DNA of 35,680 nucleotides from Gammaproteobacteria bacterium (GCA_004357385.1 SMWF01000052.1:1-35680); one strand, 5' to 3'; counted from the stretch's first letter, positions 16,850-26,354 are shown. Program-made: numbers and translations. The notes: generated by a model from the letters alone, not told the origin.

Positions 16850-17812
16850 TCAAGGCGTCATGCCCCGACTACGCAACGCGGCGCGCTCGACGTCACGCGG
16901 CCAGCGGCGCTTGAAGCACGCCCATTGGTCCGGAGTCTGCCGGACCCATGACTCGAATTGAACGTTGAGTTTGGCGGTCATCTGCAGCGCCTGATCCACG
17001 ATACTCGCTGAGGTGTCGTCCGGTTCGACGGGCGCGTGTACCGTCACGCGAAACCGGTTACCCGGCAGCCGCTCAGTCGAAACAGCGATCAGTTCGCAAT
17101 CAAATCGTAGCGCGAGGCGTGCCGGCACGGTGTTCGTTGGCGTAGCTACCCCAAAGAATGGAACATCATCGCCTTCATCAAGCCGGGTATCTCCGGCAAG
17201 CCCGATCGAATGACCCGCCGCCAGCTCGCGCATGAGCTGCCGCATGACATTGTCGCGCGGCAGGATTTTGATCGGCAGCGACGCGCGCAACTTGCGCACC
17301 ACATCGTCGACCGCCGAATTGGACTCCGGTGCGTAGATGATGGTGATCGGGATGTCGTACTCCGCCGCAATGAAGTTACCCAACTGCCAGGAACCTACGT
17401 GAGCCGTCACGAACACCGCCGGTCGACCACCGCCGCGCACGACCTTGACCGATGGGTCGGCCACGAATTCCAGCCGTTCAGCACGTTCCTCCCAGATATC
17501 ACGCAAATGACACAGTTCGGCAAAGGCCATACCCAGGTGACCGAAACAGCCGCGTGCCAAACGCCTGAGTTCCGCCGGGCTTTTCTCCGGGAAGGCAACC
17601 GCGAGATTCGCGATCATCTTATGACGCCGGGATATGACCCTGCCCAGGGTGGCGAACAGGTGGTACGCCAGCTGGCAGGCCCGCGCCAGCGACAGCCGGC
17701 CAAGCAGTGCGAAGTAGGCCCGGATCAGCGCGCCCTCGAAACCTCGCGCAAATCCCTGCAGCGCAGGAACCGCATGCACGATACGTCTGGGCAAAAAATA
17801 GTAGTCTGGCAT
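16850..17812 (-). CDS. LpxL-type acyltransferase paralogue with altered HX4Q motif
   Basis: 320 residues from ATG 17812, which matches the length of the sister gene; a longer frame from 17947 adds a charged leader without homology. The N-terminal half carries RRHKMIANLAVAFPEKSPAE and the C-terminal half PFFGVATPTNTVPARLALRF and NRFRVTVHAPVE, all LPLAT family. The catalytic motif reads TAHVGSWQLGNF: H138 is kept but the acidic partner at position +5 is Gln (Q143, codon CAG), whereas the paralogue has Glu. This may mean lowered or lost catalysis, or a different role. Probable operon with the next two genes. Confidence 0.85.
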   Translation of the reverse strand: MPDYYFLPRRIVHAVPALQGFARGFEGALIRAYFALLGRLSLARACQLAYHLFATLGRVISRRHKMIANLAVAFPEKSPAELRRLARGCFGHLGMAFAELCHLRDIWEERAERLEFVADPSVKVVRGGGRPAVFVTAHVGSWQLGNFIAAEYDIPITIIYAPESNSAVDDVVRKLRASLPIKILPRDNVMRQLMRELAAGHSIGLAGDTRLDEGDDVPFFGVATPTNTVPARLALRFDCELIAVSTERLPGNRFRVTVHAPVEPDDTSASIVDQALQMTAKLNVQFESWVRQTPDQWACFKRRWPRDVERAALRSRGMTP

Positions 17813-18005
17813 TCGCGCTACCGCGACCGTGGGTCCGGCGCACATCCTCAGGGCTTCCCGCGTGGATTTCAACCAATCCCACCTCACACGTGTGCCCGTC
17901 GCCCCGACGGTTGATGCGTTGCTCCGGATCCCTGGTCGGATCGTCACGCGTTGACAACGTCGCGGCGGCGGCGGACCATCAATTCAAACTTCCTGGAGAG
18001 ACCTA

Positions 18006-18527
18006 ATGTCCCACCTCGGATTCAACCACATCGACCTCGCAACCCGCGATATGGCAGCGACTCGGCGGTTCTACGAAGGGGTTCTTGGCTTTCCCGTGGT
18101 GCGGGGCGACATCATGGAATTCGAAGACGTCGGTCGGATTCAGCATCTGTTTTTCGACATCGGTGGCGGCCAATTGATCGCGTTCATGAGCGGCGAGGAT
18201 GCAAACAGCTTCCCCGACGAGTTCGACACGGGCATCAACCGTGGTCTGGGACTACCGGACGGCGTCTATCATTTTGCATTCGAAGCAGGGTCCCCCGAAC
18301 AGCTCGCGGAAACCAAGAGCCGTCTCGAGGACGCTGGCATCGACGTGCGGGGAATTATCGATCACGAGGGCTGGTGTCAATCGATCTACTTCAAAGACCC
18401 GAACGGACTGCAGCTCGAGTATTGCTGTCTCACCCGGGAATTCAATGCAGACGACGCACGGACCCAGCTGCGGTTTCGGATTGACAAGCAGGGTGTGAAG
18501 CATCCGGCCGAGGTCGATACCGCCTGA
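18006..18527 (+). CDS. VOC superfamily (glyoxalase/bleomycin resistance/dioxygenase fold) protein
   Basis: 173 residues starting MSHLGFNHIDLATRDMAATR, the typical first beta-alpha-beta-beta-beta unit, with a second unit around VYHFAFEAGSPEQLAETKSR and FKDPNGLQLEYCC. Candidate metal ligands are H8, H87 or nearby, and E near the C-terminus (LEY). Whether it is a lyase, dioxygenase or binding protein is not clear. A good ribosome site GGAGAG lies six bases before ATG 18006. It is divergent from the acyltransferase operon. Confidence 0.85.
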   Translation: MSHLGFNHIDLATRDMAATRRFYEGVLGFPVVRGDIMEFEDVGRIQHLFFDIGGGQLIAFMSGEDANSFPDEFDTGINRGLGLPDGVYHFAFEAGSPEQLAETKSRLEDAGIDVRGIIDHEGWCQSIYFKDPNGLQLEYCCLTREFNADDARTQLRFRIDKQGVKHPAEVDTA

Positions 18528-18628
18528 CGAAAACGCCCCGAGACGGCGCTCTTCGTTATATGCTTCGAACCAATCAGACCTATCCGGACTTGGAGTTTTT
18601 CGAGGCATTCTGGTAACTTAGCGCGCCC

Positions 18629-18647
18629 GGCGCGCGGGTCGCGCGCC
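18629..18647. other. GC-rich hairpin upstream of korA
   Basis: GGCGCGC (18629-18635) and GCGCGCC (18641-18647) form a perfect 7-bp stem with a 5-base loop in the 182-bp gap between the VOC gene and korA. No T tract follows, so it is not a standard intrinsic terminator. It could act in mRNA leader structure or be a Rho-independent stop remnant. The rest of the gap shows a ribosome site (AGGAGA) before 18710 and no other clear feature. Confidence 0.3.
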
Positions 18648-18709
18648 GCCGTTACGCCATTATTGAGGCGGCGCAACTAAAGGCCGGTCGGAACGGCAGG
18701 AGACACTAA

Positions 18710-20581
18710 ATGACGGACGGCGTGGTGGAGCGCTTAGCCACCGGATCCAAACGTACGGTCATACGATTCGCTGGTGACTCCGGTGATGGCATTCAGGTGC
18801 TGGGCACCGAATTCTCCAAGGCAGTCGCGCTGGCGGGACACGATCTCCTGACGTTCCCCGATTTTCCCGCGGAGATCCGCGCGCCCGCTGGTTCGACCTT
18901 CGGCGTTTCCGCCTTCCAGATCCAGTTCGGCGGTCAGGGCGTGCTGACGCCCGGGGACGAACCGGACGTGCTGTTCGCCTTCAATCCCGCCGCGCTGAAG
19001 ACCAACCTCCGACTCCTGAAACGTGGCGGCCTATTGGTGCTGGACGACGCGGCATTCACCGAACGAAATCTGAAGCGCGCCGGCTACGACGCAGACCCGC
19101 GCGAGGACGAGACGCTTGCCGGATACCGGGTGATCGGAATCGACATTACCCACCTGACCGGAGAGGCGGTGGCCGCAACCGGCGCCGGCAACAAACAGGC
19201 TCACCGCGCGAAGAACTTCTGGGCACTTGGATTGTGCTTCTGGCTGTTCGGTGGAGATCGGCAACCCACCATCGAGTGGGTCCGAACAAAGTTCGCCAAG
19301 ATGCCCGACGTGGTCGATTCAAATATTGCAGCGTTGAACGGCGGCCACGCATACGGCGAGAACATGGAGTTGGATGCCGGTGATGCGGCCATGGGAAGCC
19401 AGGGTGAACTCGCTCATGGCACCTACCGAACGGTCACCGGAACCGAGGCCATGGGGCTCGGATTGGCCGCCGTCGCTGCGCTGTCCGGGCAGCAACTGAC
19501 CTACTGTTCCTACCCCATCACGCCCGCCTCCGCGCTGCTTCACTATCTAGCAGGACTGCGCGGCAAGGGGGTCGTCACGTTTCAGGCGGAAGACGAAATC
19601 GCCGCCGTAACCGCCGCGCTTGGCGCATCCTATGCGGGCGGCCTGGGCATCACGGCGAGCTCCGGGCCGGGCCTCGCGCTGAAGGCAGAAGCGCTGGGTC
19701 TTGCGGTCGCCGCCGAACTGCCACTGATCGTCATCAACGTGCAGCGCGCAGGTCCATCGACCGGAATGCCCACGAAGCCCGAACAGGCGGATCTGAACAT
19801 GGCACTGTATGGGCGTCACGGTGAAGCCCCGCTACCCGTGTTAGCGCCGGCAACGCCGAGTGAATGCTTTCTCATCATGATCGAAGCAGCCCGCATCGCC
19901 ATGACCCACATGACCCCGGTCATCGTGCTCTCCGATGCCTACATCGCCAACGCCGCCACACCCTGGATGCTCCCCGACGTCGATGCGCTGCCGGACATCC
20001 GGCCGCAGTTCAGAACCGACCCGGACGGCTTCCAACCCTTCGATCGTGACCCCGAGACGCTTGCGCGCCCCTGGGCGAAACCCGGAACGCCTGGTCTGGC
20101 CCACCGCCTGGGGGGCATAGAGCGGGCCGCGGGGAGTGGCCACATCTCGTACGATGCGGACAACCATCAGCGGATGAGCGATCTGCGCGCAGAAAAGATC
20201 GCCCGGGTTGCAGACAACGGCCTGGATCATGAAATCGACAGCGGTGTCACGGAAGGTGATGTGCTGGTGGTCGGTTGGGGGTCCACGTACGGGGCACTCG
20301 AGGAAGCAGTGAACAATCTGGCCGGCGAAGGGTTGTCGCTTGGCCACCTGCATCTGCGCCAGCTATGCCCCCTACCGAAGAACCTCGGTGCGATCCTGTC
20401 CCGATTCCGCGACGTCGTGGTCGTCGAATTGAATCAGGGCCAATTGGTGCGCCTGATCCGCAGTGAGTTTCTGGTGGATGCCACCAGCGTCACGCAGATG
20501 GACGGCCACCCCTTCAAAGTCTCAACGATCGAAACTGAGCTCAGAGCCCACTTCGATCAAGCCAGGAGCCGCGCAGGATGA
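18710..20581 (+). CDS. korA: 2-oxoacid:acceptor oxidoreductase, alpha subunit (gamma-alpha fusion)
   Basis: 623 residues. The N-terminal gamma domain has RFAGDSGDGIQVLGTEFSKA (19-38) and AEIRAPAGSTFGVSAFQI. The alpha domain follows, with the thiamine diphosphate binding region YPITPASALLHYLAG from Y268, EDEIAAVTAALGASYAG and ASSGPGLALKAEALGLAV, and a C-terminal domain around VVVELNQGQLVRLIRSEFLV. Such fusions pair with a separate beta subunit, here overlapping by ATGA at 20578. The enzyme oxidatively decarboxylates a 2-oxoacid, typically 2-oxoglutarate, to acyl-CoA while reducing ferredoxin. Substrate identity is inferred from the family (KorA/OorA style). Confidence 0.9.
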   Translation: MTDGVVERLATGSKRTVIRFAGDSGDGIQVLGTEFSKAVALAGHDLLTFPDFPAEIRAPAGSTFGVSAFQIQFGGQGVLTPGDEPDVLFAFNPAALKTNLRLLKRGGLLVLDDAAFTERNLKRAGYDADPREDETLAGYRVIGIDITHLTGEAVAATGAGNKQAHRAKNFWALGLCFWLFGGDRQPTIEWVRTKFAKMPDVVDSNIAALNGGHAYGENMELDAGDAAMGSQGELAHGTYRTVTGTEAMGLGLAAVAALSGQQLTYCSYPITPASALLHYLAGLRGKGVVTFQAEDEIAAVTAALGASYAGGLGITASSGPGLALKAEALGLAVAAELPLIVINVQRAGPSTGMPTKPEQADLNMALYGRHGEAPLPVLAPATPSECFLIMIEAARIAMTHMTPVIVLSDAYIANAATPWMLPDVDALPDIRPQFRTDPDGFQPFDRDPETLARPWAKPGTPGLAHRLGGIERAAGSGHISYDADNHQRMSDLRAEKIARVADNGLDHEIDSGVTEGDVLVVGWGSTYGALEEAVNNLAGEGLSLGHLHLRQLCPLPKNLGAILSRFRDVVVVELNQGQLVRLIRSEFLVDATSVTQMDGHPFKVSTIETELRAHFDQARSRAG

Positions 20582-21567
20582 GCGAAGCAGTCATTCGTCT
20601 GACCCCCAAAGACTTCACCACCGACCAGGAAAATCGCTGGTGTCCCGGGTGTGGCGACTACGCGATCCTGAAATCGGTTCGCAAGGTCCTGGCGGAAATC
20701 GGCCGCAACCCGGACGAAGTGGTATTCGTTTCGGGCATCGGCTGCGCCTCCCGCTTCCCCTACTACCTGGAGACCTACGGATTCCACACCATCCATGGCC
20801 GCGCGGCTTCGGTGGCCACCGGGGTCAAGCTGGCCAACCCGGATCTGGATGTCTGGGTGGTCGGCGGCGACGGCGATTTTCTATCGATCGGCGGCAATCA
20901 TCTGACCCATGCGCTGCGGCGCAACGTGGATCTGAACCTGCTGCTGATCAACAACGCGACCTATGGGCTCACCAAGGGCCAGTACTCGCCGACCTCGGCG
21001 CCCGGGACGCGTTCGCCCTCCAGCCCCGAGGGCTCGATCGATACGCCGGTGAACCCGGCCGCGCTGGCGCTGGGCGCGGGCGGAGGCTTCGTCGCCCGCA
21101 CCGCCGATACGCTACAGCAGCATCTTCCGGAGGTGCTGATCCGCGCCCACCAGTACAAGGGCGCGTCCTTCGTCGAAGTGTTGCAGAACTGCATCGTCTA
21201 CAACGCCGATGTATTCGGTGACGTGACGCATAAGAAGACCCGCGCCGAGCATTCGGTGCTGATCGAACACGGCCAGCCCCTGCTGTTTGGCGCCGAACAG
21301 GACAAGGCACTCAAGTTCGACGCGCCCAGCGGCACCTTCAGCATCACCGACGATTTATCTGCCGCCGCATTGCACGATGAAACCAACCTGAGCTTCGCGT
21401 CGGCGCTCGCGCACATCGACGATCCGGCGTTGCCGACACCACTGGGCGTGCTGTATTGCAAACCGCGCCCGGATTACACCTCCGTACGGGCCGAGCATAC
21501 GCCCTACCAGCCCATGAGCCGCGACGATCTCAAGCAGGCGTTGTACGCCGGCAGCTGGGAGGCCTGA
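20578..21567 (+). CDS. korB: 2-oxoacid:acceptor oxidoreductase, beta subunit
   Basis: 329 residues. WCPGCGDYAI (C22, C25), GIGCASRF (C56) and QNCIVYN (C204) give the four Cys expected to hold a [4Fe-4S] cluster. GGDGDFLSIGGNH (96-108) with INNATYGLTKGQYSPTS is the TPP-binding motif. The sequence matches the beta subunit of ferredoxin-dependent 2-oxoglutarate or pyruvate oxidoreductases. It is translationally coupled to the alpha/gamma gene. No separate ferredoxin (delta) subunit gene is nearby, so electrons must go to an unlinked ferredoxin. Confidence 0.92.
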   Translation: MSEAVIRLTPKDFTTDQENRWCPGCGDYAILKSVRKVLAEIGRNPDEVVFVSGIGCASRFPYYLETYGFHTIHGRAASVATGVKLANPDLDVWVVGGDGDFLSIGGNHLTHALRRNVDLNLLLINNATYGLTKGQYSPTSAPGTRSPSSPEGSIDTPVNPAALALGAGGGFVARTADTLQQHLPEVLIRAHQYKGASFVEVLQNCIVYNADVFGDVTHKKTRAEHSVLIEHGQPLLFGAEQDKALKFDAPSGTFSITDDLSAAALHDETNLSFASALAHIDDPALPTPLGVLYCKPRPDYTSVRAEHTPYQPMSRDDLKQALYAGSWEA

Positions 21568-21576
21568 GCCCGTGAT

Positions 21577-22533
21577 CTAGCTGGGCGACGGATCCGTCAC
21601 TTGCTCTCCACCGGCTTCCTCAGCCGGATCTGCCTGCTCCGGCGGCGCCAACGTGATCAACTCGGCCCGCTCGACGCGCAGCGGTTCTGCCGCGTACATC
21701 GCCACCCGGAAAACCCCCTTCCAGCGCGAGGACGTGACGAGGTACTCACCGTCCACTTCAGGCTGGAAAAACTGCAGCGCATGCTCGCCCGCCTGGTCCT
21801 CCAGAGTCACGCTGAACGCCGCTTCGAAGTCGACGACAGCCTCATCCGAGACGCCCAGAACACGCAGGTTACGAACCTTCTCGACGACCTCGTCTGCCCG
21901 TCCCTGATGGGTCGTGCGATCCTCCGCCAGCTCCGCTAAGCGCCAAGCCGCGGCGTCGCGAAGCAGCGTCCAATCAAGGATCGACACCGACTTGACGCCG
22001 CCCTCCGGCTGCAGCAAGCCTTTATCGAGCCATTCGTCAGACGCGCCGGGCAGCTCGTAGTTGGAGAACGTGATGGCGTACACCGAGTTGTCGTCCGCGC
22101 GACGCGCATGAACCTTGCGGAATCCCGGCGATGTGCCCAGATACAGCTCCGCGGTCACCGTTTCCCCTTCGAAGAGTTCGACATGGCGCTGGAAGCTATC
22201 TGCACTCACCTCGAAACGACGCGCCGACATCGTACTCGTCGCCACCGGCCAGCGGGCGGCCGCGTCCACCAGCTTGTCCAGCACGCCAGCGATCTTCGCG
22301 TCATCCGCCGGCAATGCGATATCGCCGCGGATCTGCCAGCCATCGGCGGTGCGCTGAAGCTGCACCGTTTGCTCGTCGTCGGTGATTCGGATCGAATCGA
22401 CGGTGGTGCGGTCGAACCGGAGCAGCGGGTCACCATCAGCGGCGCCTGCGTCGTCACGCCATACTGCAAGTCCAGCAATCAGGAGCAGTTGTAGCGCGAG
22501 TAGGGCCGCCAGCAAAGGAGTCTTAGAGTCCAT
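21577..22533 (-). CDS. DUF4340 domain protein of a Gld-like ABC operon
   Basis: 318 residues with an N-terminal membrane anchor (LLAALLALQLLLIAGLAVW, about residues 7-25) and a beta-rich periplasmic remainder containing SIRITDDEQTVQLQRTADGW, GTSPGFRKVHARRADDNSVY and WLDKGLL. This fits DUF4340 proteins, which regularly follow ABC transporter genes of the GldA-GldF-GldG type. It starts three bases after the preceding stop at 22537, so it is in the same operon. C-terminus is acidic (PPEQADPAEEAGGEQ). Its role in the transporter is unknown. Confidence 0.85.
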   Translation of the reverse strand: MDSKTPLLAALLALQLLLIAGLAVWRDDAGAADGDPLLRFDRTTVDSIRITDDEQTVQLQRTADGWQIRGDIALPADDAKIAGVLDKLVDAAARWPVATSTMSARRFEVSADSFQRHVELFEGETVTAELYLGTSPGFRKVHARRADDNSVYAITFSNYELPGASDEWLDKGLLQPEGGVKSVSILDWTLLRDAAAWRLAELAEDRTTHQGRADEVVEKVRNLRVLGVSDEAVVDFEAAFSVTLEDQAGEHALQFFQPEVDGEYLVTSSRWKGVFRVAMYAAEPLRVERAELITLAPPEQADPAEEAGGEQVTDPSPS

Positions 22534-22536
22534 CTC

Positions 22537-25434
22537 TCAGCCCTCCTGCCCGGCAAGCCACGATTGATAGACACGGTGCCGTCCGGCGACACGCCACCGG
22601 TGAATCAGGAATACCGCGACCATGCCGAGCAACGCCGCGAGGTAGTTGAAGTACTCCCAGAACAACTGATCCGCGGATTCCAGGGGCGGCAGGGTGCGGT
22701 TGAAGTGGCCACGCGAGCGAATCGACAGCAACGCCTGATCCTCGAGCGAAACATCCACCGCGTTGGCAATCAACTGCAGCGAGTTGCCGTACACGGTACC
22801 TTCGGCGGAACCAATCATTCCGAGCGTCTGATCGGACAGAAAGTCGTTCGCGCTAAACAGAACCAAACGGGCCGACTCGGGCGACCGCTCGATGATGCCT
22901 GACACCACCCCCACGTCCGCCGGGGTTTCTGCGTCCGAGGCATCGACCACGTCCGTCTCCGCTGACTCCTCGGCGACCAGCAACGGGTTGTCCTGGCCCA
23001 CGAAAAACGAATCGAACTGCCCTTCGACCATCACGCCGAGGCGTCGTGCACCGATCTCACCTTCCGGGAGGAATGCTGACAAGCCCGCTTCATCGATGCG
23101 CGGCATCACGTCCGTGGATGCCGACTGCCAGCTGCCTGGAGAGCTTTCGAGCAATATGGTAACGCGCCGCGCACTGTTGCGCGCGTCGTCGATCCGGATC
23201 GGCGAGCTCCAGGGCACGGTCACCTGGGGAATGTCACGGGTGATCGGCGACGTCTGGTTCAGCCCGTCATCGCGGACGTCCACGAAATACGGAAAGTCCA
23301 GCATACGAATCTCCTGGAAGCTGAATCCGCCTACCTGTCGCGTCACCGGGATCGGAAACGCGGAGTTACGCGGATCCATTATGAACGCGGCGTCCATAAT
23401 CAAACCATGATGTTCCAGCCAGGGCCCCAGGCCGGTATCGCGAGGCGCCGCGCTCAGACTCTGCTGCAGCAAACTGACAGCGAATGGTGCAGCGGTCAGG
23501 GCAACGGTTCCCCCTTGCATGAGGAACTGGTCGATCGCGAACAACTGCTTGTCGTTCACCTGCTGCGGATCCACCACCACGAGCACCTCCGCGGCGGCAG
23601 GTACCCTGCCGTTCTCCAATCGAGTCCGCTTGACATTGAGATTGGCGCTCAAGGCGTCGAACAGCTGCTGGTACTGATTGCTGCCCGACCCTCCCATGTA
23701 GGCTGGTCTGACCTGGGGTGCGAACAGAGCGACGGTCTTCAGGTAGCCGACCGCAAAGCGCTTCAGCCCGGCCTCGAGGCCGCGCCGCAACCCGCCGACG
23801 TTCAGGTCTTCGGGCAGCGGGATCTGGATCACCGTATCGCCCGACGCCAGTGTCAGGTAGAAATAGAACGTATTGATGTCGAACAGGCTGGCCGCCATCG
23901 GTTGAAAACCGTAGTCAGCGGCGATGACCGCGGCGATCGCGCCACCGTCGGCGTCCGGGTCGAGGAACTCGACCAGCAGCTTGCCCCCCGACTCCGCCGC
24001 GATTGTTTCGAGGACCGAATCGAGTTCGCTGCGAAGTTCGACCAGGACGTCGGGAAGTCGCTCGGGCCCGGAAACGTAACCCACGAACCGCACCGGTTCA
24101 GGAATGCTGTCGAACAGCTCGCCACCCGACTGGAAGCCCTCCAGTACCCGTTTCACGGAACGGGCAATGTCGTATTCCGGATTGCGCAGCTGAACGTCCA
24201 AGGCCGACTCACTGATTGCCTTGATCTCGATCAGGTCGCGGAAGCCGAGTACTTCATACTCGTCACCATATTGGATCAGCACGTCGAAGTACGAGTTGAC
24301 GAGCGCGGATTGATAGCGATCGGTCACCTGAAACGGGACCGCCTGGATACCGTATTTACTGTTGGCCTCGTCCTCCAGTTCCGGCGTCTCGACCGGATCT
24401 ATGATCTCGACGCGTACCTTACCGGCGCCTGCCACTTCGAACTCGCGCAGCAGATCCACAAGCTGCGGAACCAGCGGCGCCAGCAGCGGATGGGTTTTAG
24501 CGCTGAAGTAGCCCCGGATCAACAGCGGTTCGCGCAGTTGCCCCAGATAGTTCCTGGTTGCCGACGATATCGAGTACTGGCGTCCTTCCGTCGCGTCCAG
24601 CCGAAATCCAGTGAAGCCACCGATCAGAAGATTCGCGATCAGCAGGTTGGCCACCAATAGCCCCGTGCCGAGCTGCCAGCGCCGATGCCGCTCGACCGCG
24701 GCATCCGCCGCCCAGCGCTGCCGCTCCAATGCATACACATTCAGGGCCAGGAAGATCAAGATGAGGCTGACGTAGTAGTACAGATCCCGGAGATCGAGCA
24801 CGCCGCGGGCAATGGATTCGAACCGCGACCCGGTTCCTAGCGAGCGCATCCAGCCGGCCAGCTGGTTGCTCACGAGGTCGGTCAACATCGGGCTACCCAC
24901 CATGTACAGCGCGCCGCAAGCCAACGTGGCAACGATCAGACTGACGATCTGGTTCTCGCTGCGGGCACTGACGAACAGACCAACCGCCAGATAGGCACCG
25001 CCCAGCAGCGTCGCGGCTACGTAGCCGGCGAGCACCGGCCCCCAATCGAGGTCCGCCATGACCGCCACACTGATCGGCAGGGGCAGGGTCAGTACCAGCG
25101 CAATCACCAGCAGCAGCCAGCATGCCAGAAATTTTCCGACCACGAACGTCCAGCCGCTGACGGGTACCGTCACCACGAACTCCAGCGTGCCGGTTCGGCG
25201 TTCTTCGCTCCACATCCGCATGGTCAAGGCAGCCGACAGGAACACCAGCAGCAGCGGCATCCACTCGAACATCGGTCGCACGTCGGCAATGTTGCGCGCA
25301 AAAAACGCTTCGCCCCAGAAAAACACGAACAAGGTGGCGGCCAGGAAGCTACCGAGAAACAGATAGCCGATCGGCGAACCAAAGAACAGCGTCAGCTCCT
25401 TGCCGGCGATACGACGGGCGGTCGCATAATTCAT
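22537..25434 (-). CDS. ABC transporter permease fused to GldG-like auxiliary domain
   Basis: 965 residues. About 1-240 is an ABC-2 type permease like GldF with six membrane segments (FGSPIGYLFLGSFLAATLFV; LEFVVTVPVSGWTFVVGKFL; LDLRDLYYYVSLILIFLALN). A second membrane anchor near residue 255-275 (LLVANLLIANLLIGGF) starts the GldG-like part: YSISSATRNYLGQLREPLLI, LLREFEVAGAGKVRVEIIDP and VLVVVDPQQVNDKQLFAIDQ, which has the IFT52/ABC_transp_aux-like fold and is periplasmic, ending in a last helix YLAALLGMVAVFLIHRW. In Flavobacteria GldF and GldG are separate; proteobacterial operons often carry them joined. It overlaps the ATPase gene by four bases. Confidence 0.9.
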   Translation of the reverse strand: MNYATARRIAGKELTLFFGSPIGYLFLGSFLAATLFVFFWGEAFFARNIADVRPMFEWMPLLLVFLSAALTMRMWSEERRTGTLEFVVTVPVSGWTFVVGKFLACWLLLVIALVLTLPLPISVAVMADLDWGPVLAGYVAATLLGGAYLAVGLFVSARSENQIVSLIVATLACGALYMVGSPMLTDLVSNQLAGWMRSLGTGSRFESIARGVLDLRDLYYYVSLILIFLALNVYALERQRWAADAAVERHRRWQLGTGLLVANLLIANLLIGGFTGFRLDATEGRQYSISSATRNYLGQLREPLLIRGYFSAKTHPLLAPLVPQLVDLLREFEVAGAGKVRVEIIDPVETPELEDEANSKYGIQAVPFQVTDRYQSALVNSYFDVLIQYGDEYEVLGFRDLIEIKAISESALDVQLRNPEYDIARSVKRVLEGFQSGGELFDSIPEPVRFVGYVSGPERLPDVLVELRSELDSVLETIAAESGGKLLVEFLDPDADGGAIAAVIAADYGFQPMAASLFDINTFYFYLTLASGDTVIQIPLPEDLNVGGLRRGLEAGLKRFAVGYLKTVALFAPQVRPAYMGGSGSNQYQQLFDALSANLNVKRTRLENGRVPAAAEVLVVVDPQQVNDKQLFAIDQFLMQGGTVALTAAPFAVSLLQQSLSAAPRDTGLGPWLEHHGLIMDAAFIMDPRNSAFPIPVTRQVGGFSFQEIRMLDFPYFVDVRDDGLNQTSPITRDIPQVTVPWSSPIRIDDARNSARRVTILLESSPGSWQSASTDVMPRIDEAGLSAFLPEGEIGARRLGVMVEGQFDSFFVGQDNPLLVAEESAETDVVDASDAETPADVGVVSGIIERSPESARLVLFSANDFLSDQTLGMIGSAEGTVYGNSLQLIANAVDVSLEDQALLSIRSRGHFNRTLPPLESADQLFWEYFNYLAALLGMVAVFLIHRWRVAGRHRVYQSWLAGQEG

Positions 25435-26354
25435 GCCGGCACCTCGTTGGCGTCACGAAACACAGCCTCCAGATCGTGCTGCTCCGGCGCCAGGCTGAAT
25501 ACGTTCACGCCACCCCCAACCAGCGTACGCGCGACCTCGGCCGCGATCCGCTCGTTGCCGTCGATCATCATGAACAGGTGGTGTAGATCATCAGCCCCCT
25601 GCTGTTCGCTCACCTCGCCAACCCCGGGCACTCCCGCGAGCAAGACATCGACGCGGTCACGGTCAGCATCCGTGACCAGCGCGAGGCGCTGACTGCGCTG
25701 CAGTGTCGCGAGTTCTTCATCGAGCACCAACCGGCCGTCACGCAGAATCATCACGCGATCGCAGATGGCACTGACCTCCTGCATGATGTGCGTCGATAGA
25801 ATCACCGTCGCCCGGTCCGCGAGCGAACGTATCAGGTCGCGCATATGCTGGGTCTGACCCGGATCCAGCCCGCTGGTCGGTTCGTCTAGAATCAGCAAGC
25901 TGGGCTTGTGCAGCAGCGCCTGGGCAACCCCGACGCGCTGCCGATAACCGCGGGAGAGGGTATCGATCCGACTGAACGCTTTGTCGCCGAGGTCGGTCGA
26001 GGCCACGGCGTAGCGTACTGCATCAGCCCGTTGCGCGTTCGCAACGCCACGCAATTCAGCCGCATACTCCAGGTAATCGACTACCGTCATCTCCGGATAC
26101 AGCGGCACGTTTTCCGGTAGATACCCCAGCATCGCCTGCACGGCCTCCGGTTGATCGGCCACATCGAGCCCGTCGACCAGGATCCGCCCCGCACTGGGCT
26201 CCAGGAAGCCGCTGAGCATCTTCATGATGGTCGTCTTACCCGCCCCGTTGTGGCCCAGCAGCCCGACGACCTGCCCCACATCAATGGAGAAATCCACCGC
26301 GTCCACCGCCAGGAAGTCACCGTAGCTTCGAGTCAGGTTTTCTACTTTGATCAA
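25431..26354 (-). CDS. ABC transporter ATP-binding protein, GldA-like
   Basis: 307 residues. Walker A GHNGAGKTT (34-42), signature-like LSRGYRQR (133-140; the usual LSGGQ is replaced by LSRGY, common in GldA/NatA-type ATPases), Walker B LLILDEP (153-159). It begins with TTG 26354, preceded by GGAG nine bases upstream; no ATG alternative exists. With the GldFG-like permease and DUF4340 gene it makes one minus-strand operon whose transported substrate is unknown; some relatives are linked to gliding, others to surface or envelope functions. Confidence 0.9.
   Translation of the reverse strand: MIKVENLTRSYGDFLAVDAVDFSIDVGQVVGLLGHNGAGKTTIMKMLSGFLEPSAGRILVDGLDVADQPEAVQAMLGYLPENVPLYPEMTVVDYLEYAAELRGVANAQRADAVRYAVASTDLGDKAFSRIDTLSRGYRQRVGVAQALLHKPSLLILDEPTSGLDPGQTQHMRDLIRSLADRATVILSTHIMQEVSAICDRVMILRDGRLVLDEELATLQRSQRLALVTDADRDRVDVLLAGVPGVGEVSEQQGADDLHHLFMMIDGNERIAAEVARTLVGGGVNVFSLAPEQHDLEAVFRDANEVPA

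Noticed and set aside
15205-16914. Plus-strand open frame of 569 codons
   Set aside because: Antisense to the LpxO-like and acyltransferase genes; the translation is low-complexity Arg/Gln/His with no motifs.
23407-24660. Plus-strand open frame of 417 codons
   Set aside because: Antisense shadow of the GldFG-like gene in GC-rich sequence.
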